Part shown: one piece after another, positions 31,002 through 38,407 of the stretch
Numbering within the stretch: position 1 is the first letter of the stretch
Layout: each line of letters begins with the position of its first letter
Assembly (NCBI GenBank): GCA_035640475.1
Contig: DASQWC010000001.1
Span: forward strand, 1 to 47,292
Source: DASQWC01 sp035640475
GTDB taxonomy: Bacteria; Actinomycetota; JAICYB01
Direction: 5' to 3'
Length of the DNA stretch: 47,292 nt
Program-made: the position numbers and the translations under genes
Notes under the pieces: model-generated
Told to the model about the DNA's origin: nothing
Seen by the model: the letters and a program-made list of their open reading frames with translations, nothing else
The model's database searches: none

Positions 31002-33322
31002 CGAGTCGCCGTTCTACGGCCCGCCGGCTTGGGTTTGGAGGCCGGCTTTCGGTGATTCGTCCTTGCCTTCGGCTTCGCCTTGGCCTTCGCCTTGGGCGGC
31101 GCTTTTCGTGCGGGCTTCTTGCGCGGAACGGCAGGTGCATGCGGTTCGGAGACCTCGCCGATGCGGACCTTGGCATGGAGCGGACGCAGGAACTTCGGCA
31201 GCCACCAGTTCGCGTTCCCCGCGAGGCGCATGAAGGCCGGGACGAGCGTCCCCCTGATAACGAATGCGTCCATCAAGACCGCCAGTGTCATACCGATGCC
31301 GAAAAGCTTGATGAAGCGGACGCTCGACAGGCCGAACGACAGGAACGTCACTGAGATGAGCAGCGCGGCAGCCGTCACGATCCGTCCCGTTCGCTCGAGG
31401 CCGATGGCGACCGATCGCTCGTTGTCACCGGTCGCGTCGTACTCCTCTTTGATCCGCGAGAGGAGGAACACCTCGAAGTCCATCGACAGGCCGAAGGCGA
31501 TACAGAACATCAGGATCGGCGACGAGATGTCGAGCGTTCCGGTCGACGTGAAGTCGAGCACGCCGGACCAATTGCCGTCCTGGAAGATCCACACCATCGC
31601 GCCGAAGGTCGCCGTGAGGCTCAGCAGGTTCAGCACAAGCGCCTTCGCCGGGACCAAAAGGCTCCCGAACATCAGGAAGAGCATCACGAAAGTCGCGATG
31701 CCGATCAGCCCGAGTGCATACGGCAGTCGTGAGAACAACGACTCCTTTGCGTCGACGAGCTGTGCCGAGCCCCCGCCGACGATGAAGTCAAAGGGTGCGT
31801 GTGCCGTCCGGATGTCTTTGACGAGCTCCTCGGCCTGTTTCGAGAACGGATCGACCGACGGGATGACCTGGAACCACGCGGCGTTCTGCGCAGCGAAACG
31901 CGCGTTCAGCGGCGTCGGCGGAGCGATCTGACGGCCGTCCGCATACCCTCCGACGAACGACTCAACACGGCCCACGCCCTCGAATTTCGAGAGGCCCGCC
32001 GCAAAGCCGGCCAGGTCGGCCCGGCGGGTCGTTGGGTTCACATCCGTCACGACGACGCGGATCGATTGCACTTCCTCACCGGGGAACTCACTCCGCAGCG
32101 TGTCGTGCACCTGCCGGGTCTTCGCGGACGGCGGCAGCACACGCTCGTCGGGGAGGCCGAGATTCACGTGCAGGAACGGCGCCCCGAGCAAGAGCAGCAC
32201 GATCACGACGCCGAGCCCGATCGGCACCGGCCGCCGCATCACGAGGACGGCCAGCCGGTGCCAGAACCCCTCGCCGACGTCCTTCGGGTGTCTTGTCCAC
32301 AGCGCCCACTTGTCGACGCGGGGGCCGAGCCACGCCAGCACAGCCGGCAGGAACACGACGGCGGCCACTCCGGCGGTCAGCACGACACCGATTCCCGCGT
32401 AGCCGAACGACTTGAAGAAATACAGCGGGAACACGAGCAGCGCCGACAGCGACAGCGCAACCGTGATCGCCGAGAAGATGATCGTCCGTCCGGCAGTGTG
32501 CATCGTGGTCACGAGCGCCGTCTCTGTGTCGGCCCCCTTGCGCAGCTCTTCGCGGAAGCGCGAGACGATGAACAGGCTGTAGTCGATCGCGAGACCGAGT
32601 CCCATAGCCGTCACCATGCTCAGCGCGAAGACGGATACGTCGGTCATCGACGCGATGACCCGGAGCACGAGGAACGTCCCGAGGATCGCAAGGATTCCCA
32701 TTCCTATGGGCAGGAAGGCGGCGACGACGCTGCCGAACACCACGATGAGCAGGACGAGCGTGATCGGGACGGCGATCGACTCGCCGCGTCCGAGATCCTT
32801 CTCGATCTGCCGGGAGACCTCGTCGAAGATCGCCTCGAACCCGCCCACTTGCACCGACACGGCGGCGTTGTCTTGCGTGTACTTCGGGATCAGCCGCTCG
32901 GCGACCTCGTTTCGCTCGGCGTCGTCTCCTTCGATCTCGGCGACGATGATCGCCTTCGTCTTGTCCCGCGACTGGAGCGGAGAATTCGGGCCGAGACTCC
33001 AGTGTGAGAGCACCTGCCCGATGCTCGGCTCCCCTGAGAGCTCGTTGGTGAGCTCGACGCCCGCGCGCCGGGCCGCATCGTCGTTGACGGTTCCCGACTT
33101 GGCGGAGACAAGCAGGAGGAAGTTCGGCGGCGCCTGCCTGAACACTTCCCGCAGGACGGCGGCCGCGCGTTCCGACTCGACGTCGGGCGAGTCGAAGCCA
33201 CCCGCCTTCAGGTACTCGGCGACGTTGCCGCCGAACGCGCCGGCGAGAACGAAGAACACCGCCGTTCCGGCAAAGATCCAGCGGCGGCGGCGGAAGATGA
33301 CATGACCGAACCGTTCGAGCAC
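30998..33322 (-). CDS. MMPL/RND family exporter with a cationic C-terminal tail
   Basis: 774 residues with 12 helices in two repeats. Each repeat has an extracytoplasmic domain and a five-helix bundle. AMGLGLAIDYSLFIVSRFREEL (first repeat) and AFGLSMDFEVFLLSRIKEEYDATG (second) are the proton-relay helices with Asp-Tyr and Asp-Phe, as in MmpL proteins that move lipids or drugs. The final 45 residues are a Lys/Pro/Arg/Ala-rich tail predicted to be cytoplasmic. GTG 33322 follows AGGAGG. It is the first gene of an operon with TetR and MFS genes. Confidence 0.94.
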   Translation of the reverse strand: MLERFGHVIFRRRRWIFAGTAVFFVLAGAFGGNVAEYLKAGGFDSPDVESERAAAVLREVFRQAPPNFLLLVSAKSGTVNDDAARRAGVELTNELSGEPSIGQVLSHWSLGPNSPLQSRDKTKAIIVAEIEGDDAERNEVAERLIPKYTQDNAAVSVQVGGFEAIFDEVSRQIEKDLGRGESIAVPITLVLLIVVFGSVVAAFLPIGMGILAILGTFLVLRVIASMTDVSVFALSMVTAMGLGLAIDYSLFIVSRFREELRKGADTETALVTTMHTAGRTIIFSAITVALSLSALLVFPLYFFKSFGYAGIGVVLTAGVAAVVFLPAVLAWLGPRVDKWALWTRHPKDVGEGFWHRLAVLVMRRPVPIGLGVVIVLLLLGAPFLHVNLGLPDERVLPPSAKTRQVHDTLRSEFPGEEVQSIRVVVTDVNPTTRRADLAGFAAGLSKFEGVGRVESFVGGYADGRQIAPPTPLNARFAAQNAAWFQVIPSVDPFSKQAEELVKDIRTAHAPFDFIVGGGSAQLVDAKESLFSRLPYALGLIGIATFVMLFLMFGSLLVPAKALVLNLLSLTATFGAMVWIFQDGNWSGVLDFTSTGTLDISSPILMFCIAFGLSMDFEVFLLSRIKEEYDATGDNERSVAIGLERTGRIVTAAALLISVTFLSFGLSSVRFIKLFGIGMTLAVLMDAFVIRGTLVPAFMRLAGNANWWLPKFLRPLHAKVRIGEVSEPHAPAVPRKKPARKAPPKAKAKAKPKARTNHRKPASKPKPAGRRTATR

Positions 33323-33339
33323 GAGTCCTCCTGGGTGAG

Positions 33340-33352
33340 CGTTAAGTTAACG
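33340..33352. promoter_or_regulatory. Candidate TetR operator overlapping the MMPL -10
   Basis: Perfect palindrome CGTTAA-G-TTAACG in the gap upstream of the MMPL gene. On the minus strand it contains TAACTT, a TANNNT -10-like box 18 nt before the AGGAGG-GTG start, so a bound TetR dimer could block RNA polymerase. Assignment to the operon's TetR is inference. Confidence 0.6.
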
Positions 33353-33364
33353 GCGTAAACCTAT

Positions 33365-33382
33365 CGGCGTTAGGAAACGCCG
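33365..33382 (-). terminator. Hairpin overlapping the GH4 stop
   Basis: CGGCGTT-AGGA-AACGCCG, a perfect 7-bp stem over the TAA stop of the GH4 gene. On the minus strand ATAGGTTTA follows, so it may be a weak terminator separating the GH4 operon from the export operon. Confidence 0.45.
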
Positions 33383-34680
33383 TCAAACGCCTTCAGCGAG
33401 GCGCGCTGGGCCGCCCACATCTCGTCGAACATCGAGCTGATCTCCTCCAGCGAGCAGACCGCCGCCGTGAGGGGGTCCAGCATCAACGCGTGGCGCGCGG
33501 CTTCGCGGTCGCGCTCCAGCAGCGCTCGCACGACCAGCTCGTGCACGGCCATGTGTGCCCGGTTCAGGGCGGCGCACTGCTCCGGAAGGGTGCCGAAGGA
33601 AACCGGGCGAATGCCGTTGCTGCCCACCTCGCACGCGACCTCGACGCAGCCGTCCGGAAGGTTATCGACGAGCGAATCGTTGCCGACGTTGCCGTAGATC
33701 ACGGACGGACGGCCGAGCTCGACCGCCTCGACGATGTAGGACGCGTACTCGACGCTGCGGCTGGAGGGAATCTCACGTTCTCCCGACGCCATCTCACGCA
33801 CACGGCGTTCGGCGCTCTCGCGCCAACGCGGCCAGTTGTTCGCGTAGTAGCCGGACTCTCCGCGATAGCCCTCGCGCGTGTACCGCTCGACGAGCTCCGG
33901 CCGCTTGCGAAACCACGGCACGTACTCCGAGAAGTGGCCGCTCGACTCAGTGACGAAGTAGCCGAGATGCAGCATCGTCTCGAAACGCACCGGATCCTGT
34001 TCGTAGACCTCAGCATCGCGCGCACGTTCACGCAGAATCGGATACACGTCCTTGCCGTCGTGCTCGAGCTTCGTAAACCAGGCGTTGTGATTGATGCCCG
34101 CGCACTCCCACGCGAGCTCCTCGTACGGAACACCGACGTAAGCGGCGAGCTGCATCGAGGTGCCCTGCACCGAATGACACAACCCCACGACCCGGAGGCT
34201 CGTCGCCCGCAGTGCGGCGAGCGTCAGGATCGACATCGGGTTCGTGTAGTTGAGGACGATCGCATCCGGACACGCCCGCTCGACATCGCGGCAGATCTCG
34301 ATCCACTCGGGTCCCGTCCGCAGCGCCTTGAAGATCCCACCAGGCCCGATCGTGTCTCCGATGCACTGGTCGACCCCGTAGCGCAGTGGGATGTCGTAGT
34401 CGTGGCGAACGTTGTCGAGGCCGGCGACCTCGATCGAGTTCACGACGTAGTCGGATCCGGTGAGGACGTCGTTGCGCTCGGTGGACGCGGTGACCTTCCA
34501 GCTCTTGCCGGAGCGCTCGACGAGCTTGTCGACGAGCCGGCGTGCGAGCTCGAGCCGTCCGGCATCGATGTCGACGAGCGCGAACTCCCCGTCGTCCAGG
34601 CCATCGATCGCGAGGATGTCGGTGATGACCTGCCGGGCGAAGACCGCGCTCCCGGCCCCGACGTACGTGACCTTCGGCAT
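33370..34680 (-). CDS. Glycoside hydrolase family 4 protein
   Basis: 436 residues. GH4 enzymes cleave alpha- or beta-glycosides with NAD+ and Mn2+ by a redox-elimination route. VTYVGAGSAVFARQVITDIL is the NAD-binding start, with the Asp at the end of the second strand (LVDIDAGRLE), and NYTNPMSILT, LCHSVQG (Cys and His metal ligands) and GINHNAWF (second His) are all conserved. The pattern is closest to alpha-glucosidase/galactosidase AglA/MelA types. It starts 3 nt after the PPOX gene. Confidence 0.93.
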   Translation of the reverse strand: MPKVTYVGAGSAVFARQVITDILAIDGLDDGEFALVDIDAGRLELARRLVDKLVERSGKSWKVTASTERNDVLTGSDYVVNSIEVAGLDNVRHDYDIPLRYGVDQCIGDTIGPGGIFKALRTGPEWIEICRDVERACPDAIVLNYTNPMSILTLAALRATSLRVVGLCHSVQGTSMQLAAYVGVPYEELAWECAGINHNAWFTKLEHDGKDVYPILRERARDAEVYEQDPVRFETMLHLGYFVTESSGHFSEYVPWFRKRPELVERYTREGYRGESGYYANNWPRWRESAERRVREMASGEREIPSSRSVEYASYIVEAVELGRPSVIYGNVGNDSLVDNLPDGCVEVACEVGSNGIRPVSFGTLPEQCAALNRAHMAVHELVVRALLERDREAARHALMLDPLTAAVCSLEEISSMFDEMWAAQRASLKAFDGVS

Positions 34681-34683
34681 GAC

Positions 34684-35157
34684 CTATCGCCGCTGGTCGA
34701 ACGTCCAGCGTGTCGCGGTCTTGTAAAAGTTGTCGTTCGCCTGAAACGCGAACGCGCGCGTGGGACGGACGACCCAGATCGGCCCATCGTCGATCTTCTC
34801 GCCGTACTTCTTCTTATAGGCCTCCGTGAAGCCGTCGGGAAGCGGCGCGATCTCGGCCCGGCCCTCGAGCACGACCGAATCGTCGCCGTCCGTCGACGTG
34901 ATGACGCAGCTGGGATTGGCCCTGAGGTTCTCCGACTTCACAGACGTGATGGCCGTCGACATGCAATACAGCCCGTCGAGCCAGACGCCCCAGATCGGCA
35001 TGGCGTGCGCGCGTCCGTCCGGACGAACGGTCGAGACGGTCACGTTTCGCACGCGATTCATGAGGTCCACGGCCCATGACCACGGCAAGATGTCGTCGGT
35101 GTGCTCCTGTTTGAAATAGCCGGGCGCGTAGGGACGGTCGGCTTTGGGATCGGCCAC
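34684..35157 (-). CDS. PPOX-class (pyridoxamine 5'-phosphate oxidase-like) flavoprotein
   Basis: 157 residues of the split-barrel flavin fold. RVRNVTVSTVRPDGRAHAMPIWGVWLDGLYCMSTAITSVKSENLRANPSCVI is the typical core that binds FMN, haem or F420. EKIDDGPIWVVRPTRAFAFQANDNFYKTATRWTF is the C-terminal strand pair. Many actinobacterial members are F420-dependent reductases or biliverdin-like reductases, and the cofactor cannot be decided here. Start GTG 35157 lies 4 nt after the small membrane protein. Confidence 0.88.
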   Translation of the reverse strand: MADPKADRPYAPGYFKQEHTDDILPWSWAVDLMNRVRNVTVSTVRPDGRAHAMPIWGVWLDGLYCMSTAITSVKSENLRANPSCVITSTDGDDSVVLEGRAEIAPLPDGFTEAYKKKYGEKIDDGPIWVVRPTRAFAFQANDNFYKTATRWTFDQRR

Positions 35158-35161
35158 GCGT

Positions 35162-35332
35162 CTACCGGAGCATGGCGAGTGCCGCCGCCCAGGCCGAGCT
35201 CACGATGACCGACCAAGCGCCCATGACCGTGATCATCCGCCACGTGAGCTTGTCGACGATCCGCGACTCGAGCGCTCCGAGTTCCTCAGTCAGATGAGTC
35301 TTCGTGACAATTTCGCTGGGCATTGCCTCCAT
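35162..35332 (-). CDS. Small membrane protein with C-terminal helix
   Basis: A 56-residue gene. The product MEAMPSEIVTKTHLTEELG is followed by an amphipathic or coiled segment (ALESRIVDKLTWR) and a C-terminal membrane helix (MITVMGAWSVIVSSAWAAALAML). This resembles small DUF1640-like tail-anchored proteins. ATG 35332 is preceded by AGAGGGG, and ATG 35323 is an alternative. It is first in the operon with the PPOX and GH4 genes. Codon use and the tight 4-nt spacing to the next gene support it being real. Confidence 0.65.
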   Translation of the reverse strand: MEAMPSEIVTKTHLTEELGALESRIVDKLTWRMITVMGAWSVIVSSAWAAALAMLR

Positions 35333-35338
35333 CGTAGA

Positions 35339-35354
35339 CCCCTCTGACCAGGGG
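35339..35354 (-). promoter_or_regulatory. Hairpin that pairs with the ribosome-binding site
   Basis: On the minus strand CCCCT-GGTCAG-AGGGG forms a 5-bp stem in which AGGGG is the Shine-Dalgarno sequence of the small membrane protein gene. Folding would hide the site. It may be incidental. Confidence 0.35.
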
Positions 35355-35427
35355 AAAGGAAGAGCAACGTAATCGCCGGCGGTGACAGAGGCAGTGTCGC
35401 CCTCGCGTCCGATGATGTGATGCTCAA

Positions 35428-38391
35428 ATGAAAGCCGAATTGCTGAGTTTGGACGAGGCCCAGCGGCGCGTCGTCGATCACGACGGCGGTCCTCTCCTCG
35501 TGCTCGGGAGCCCCGGGACCGGCAAGACGACTGTGCTGGTCGAGCGCTGGGTCCGGCTGGCCACCGAGCTCGGCGAGCCCCACCGCATCCTTTTATTGGT
35601 GCCGACCCGCGAGCGGGCGCTGGGCTTGCGCGACGAGCTGCCGTGGCGCCTGCCGGCCGAGGCGATCGTCGAGGTCCCGGCGCACACGTGGCACGCGCTC
35701 GCCTACCACCTCGTCACGCGTTACTACAGGAAGCTCGGCTACGCGCAGCCGCCGATCCGGCTGACCACGGCGGAGCAGTCGGCCGTCGTTCGCGAGCTCC
35801 TCGAGACGGAAAAGCCGTCGGCCTGGGGGCCGTACCGCGACCACCTCCTCGCCGATGCCTTTGTTGCGGAGGTCGCCGACTTTTGCGTGCGGGCCGGCCA
35901 CCGGGGGCTGGACGACCAGGACCTCGAGGCGCTGGGCGACAGCCGTCCCGAGCACGCGGCGGTCACCGCGTTCGCGCTTCGCTATCGCGCGCACCTGCGC
36001 AGCCAGTCGGCCCTCGACTACGCGGAGCTCGTTCTCGCCGCCACCCGCCTGCTCACCGCCGACGACGACATCAGGTCGGCCGTCACCCGTCGTTTCTCTC
36101 ACGTGCTCGTCGACGACGCGCAGGAGCTGGCGCCCGCACAGCTCCATCTGCTCCGGCGCTTGAACACCGAGCACCTCGTCTGCGCCGGTGATCCCGACTC
36201 GGCCATCGAGGCGTTTCGCGGCGCCGATCCCGGTTGGCTCGAACGCTTCGAGACCGTCGCCCCCTCTCACCGACGAATCTCTCTGGAGACCTGCCACCGG
36301 TACGGGAAGTCGATCGGCGACGTCGCGGCGTCGCTGATCGCGCACTCGCCCGATCCCGGCCCCCACCGTGTGGGGTCCTTTGCCGGCCCGGAGGACGGCA
36401 CCGTCGAGCTGCGCACCTACTCGACGATGGCCGGAGAGCTGGAGGCGGTCGCGCGCGAGATCCGGCGCGCGCATCTGATGAACGACGTCCCCTACGACCG
36501 GATGGCGATCTTGCTCGCGCAGCCGTCGACGTACGGCTTCACAGTCGAGCGCGTCCTCCGCGGATTCGGCGTGCCGGCGCGCACGGTCTCGACCGAGGGC
36601 CTGCGCACGCAGCCGGCCGTCCGGGCCGTCCTCGATCTGTGCCGGCTCGCCCTCTTCGACGACCCGTCCGACGACCTCACGAAAGCCGTGCTCTGCTCGC
36701 CGTTGCTCGGCCTGCACCCGTACCGCGTCCGAGAGCTCGACCGCGAAGCAAGGATGCGGCGCGGGACGACGCTCGGCGAGCTCATCGAGGAGCTGGACGA
36801 CGACGATCTCGCGGAGTTGCGCCGCGTGCGGGACGCCGTCCGGACGGACCCGAGCGAGCCCGCCGACGCCACATTCGCCCGTGTTTTCGACACATCCGCG
36901 TGGTGCCGCGAGCAAGCCGCCAACCGTCGCGCCGATCAGGACGCCGCGGCCCATGTGAACGCGCTGTACGCGCTGAACAAAGCGCTCGCGCACTTCGTCG
37001 AGCGGCGTCCGGGCGCAACGATGCGCGAGTACCTCGAGATGGCTACCGACGCGGCGTTCGCTGCCGACACATGGCAGCCGCCGGACGCGCAACACGGCGT
37101 GCATCTCCTCTCGTTCCACGGGGCGAAAGGTCTGGAATGGGACGTCGTCTGCGTCATCGGCGTCGCCGAGGGCCAGATCCCGAAAGCACACCGCGCCCAA
37201 GGGCTCTTCGACCCGTGGGCGCTCGAGGCCGGCGGCGCGATCGACCGGGCCCAGGCACAGCTCGCCGAAGAGCGCCGGACGCTGTACGTCGCGCTGTCAC
37301 GTGCGCGGCGGCGCCTGCTCGTCACCACGTCACCGGGCGTTCGCAAGGCGACGCCGTCACGTTTCTGCGAAGAAGCGTTCGGCGTGCTCCCCGAGCCCAT
37401 CACGCCCGGCGCCGACGAGCCGCCGCTTACGATCGGCGAAGCGGCGGCGCGCTTCCGGCGCACGCTCGCCGACGCCGAGGCGACCGACGACGAGAAGGCC
37501 GCCGCAACGGCGGCCCTGGCACGAGTGTCCGCTCACAACGGCGGCCTCAAGCCGTCGTCGTGGTGGTGGCGCCGCGACTGGACGCCGGGGACTCCGCTGT
37601 ATCCGCAGGGCAAGCTGACAACGTCGTTCTCGCGCATCAGCCGCTACGACGAGTGCCCACTGCGCTACGTGCTCGAGTCGGTGCTCGGTCTCGACCCCCA
37701 GACGACCTTCCAGATGAAGTTCGGCTCACTCGTCCACCGGATCATCGAGCGGTCCGATCCCGTGTTCGGCGATATCACGTCGTGGCAGCAGGTCGTCGAC
37801 ATCTATAAGAAGGAGTTCGTCGAGCACCACCGGGACGACTACCCCAACGACGTCTTCGCCCGTACCTACTACCGGTACGGCGTCCAGAGCCTGCGGCGCT
37901 GGTGGAACACGGAGCGCTCGACCGGCGAGACGGTTGAGGTTGAGTTCCCGTTTCACGATCTCGACTTCCACGGCCACACGATCCGCGGACGGATCGACCG
38001 TGTTTCGCGCCAGGGCTCCGGGCTCGTGCTGTCCGATTACAAGACCGGCCGCAATCCGGTGGCGTGGGAGGAAGCCAAGGAGTCGCTGCAGCTCGCGATC
38101 TACTACCGGGCCGCGCAACTGTACGAGAGCCTCTCGAAGCACGGTGCTCCCGTCCGTATGGAGCTCATCTATCCGGGCGTTGAGTACACCAACCGCGAGA
38201 CCGGATCTCTCGAGTGCATGAAGCGCAAGCAGTACCCGAACGAGGCCGAGGAAGCGCTCGGGCGGCTCGAAGGAATCATGAACGACGCCGTCTCGGAACA
38301 GTTCGCTCCGTCGCCGGAAGCCGACTGCCGCTGGTGCCGCATGAAACCGCTGTGCCCCAGGTGGCCGGAAGGCCGAGAGGTTCCTCGATGA
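35428..38391 (+). CDS. adnA: AdnA-like helicase-nuclease subunit
   Basis: 987 residues. With AdnB it forms the actinobacterial dimeric motor-nuclease that resects double-strand breaks. It has a UvrD-type motor with Walker A LGSPGTGKTT (residues 26-35), a degenerate Walker B VLVDDAQEL in place of DEYQD, and the later motif HLLSFHGAKGLEWDVVCVIG. The C-terminal RecB-type nuclease has RGRIDRVS (Asp857) and SDYKTGR (Asp870, Lys872). Cys743 with Cys967, Cys970 and Cys976 form the Fe-S staple of AddB/AdnA-type nucleases. The weak Walker B agrees with AdnA being the lesser motor in studied enzymes. ATG 35428 lacks a clear ribosome-binding site. The stop overlaps adnB. Confidence 0.92.
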   Translation: MKAELLSLDEAQRRVVDHDGGPLLVLGSPGTGKTTVLVERWVRLATELGEPHRILLLVPTRERALGLRDELPWRLPAEAIVEVPAHTWHALAYHLVTRYYRKLGYAQPPIRLTTAEQSAVVRELLETEKPSAWGPYRDHLLADAFVAEVADFCVRAGHRGLDDQDLEALGDSRPEHAAVTAFALRYRAHLRSQSALDYAELVLAATRLLTADDDIRSAVTRRFSHVLVDDAQELAPAQLHLLRRLNTEHLVCAGDPDSAIEAFRGADPGWLERFETVAPSHRRISLETCHRYGKSIGDVAASLIAHSPDPGPHRVGSFAGPEDGTVELRTYSTMAGELEAVAREIRRAHLMNDVPYDRMAILLAQPSTYGFTVERVLRGFGVPARTVSTEGLRTQPAVRAVLDLCRLALFDDPSDDLTKAVLCSPLLGLHPYRVRELDREARMRRGTTLGELIEELDDDDLAELRRVRDAVRTDPSEPADATFARVFDTSAWCREQAANRRADQDAAAHVNALYALNKALAHFVERRPGATMREYLEMATDAAFAADTWQPPDAQHGVHLLSFHGAKGLEWDVVCVIGVAEGQIPKAHRAQGLFDPWALEAGGAIDRAQAQLAEERRTLYVALSRARRRLLVTTSPGVRKATPSRFCEEAFGVLPEPITPGADEPPLTIGEAAARFRRTLADAEATDDEKAAATAALARVSAHNGGLKPSSWWWRRDWTPGTPLYPQGKLTTSFSRISRYDECPLRYVLESVLGLDPQTTFQMKFGSLVHRIIERSDPVFGDITSWQQVVDIYKKEFVEHHRDDYPNDVFARTYYRYGVQSLRRWWNTERSTGETVEVEFPFHDLDFHGHTIRGRIDRVSRQGSGLVLSDYKTGRNPVAWEEAKESLQLAIYYRAAQLYESLSKHGAPVRMELIYPGVEYTNRETGSLECMKRKQYPNEAEEALGRLEGIMNDAVSEQFAPSPEADCRWCRMKPLCPRWPEGREVPR

Positions 38392-38407
38392 GCGGAGCTC
38401 ATCGAGG
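38383..38407. repeat. 11-bp inverted repeat spanning adnA stop and adnB start
   Basis: CCTCGATGAGC-GGA-GCTCATCGAGG, perfect arms. It contains both the adnA TGA and the first adnB ATG, so the start codon would be in an RNA stem. Confidence 0.75.

Noticed and set aside
35593..37200. Minus-strand frame of 535 codons inside adnA
   Set aside because: It is antisense to a gene with complete helicase motifs; long antisense frames are expected at this GC, and the translation shows only Arg/Val/Asp-rich shadow sequence.
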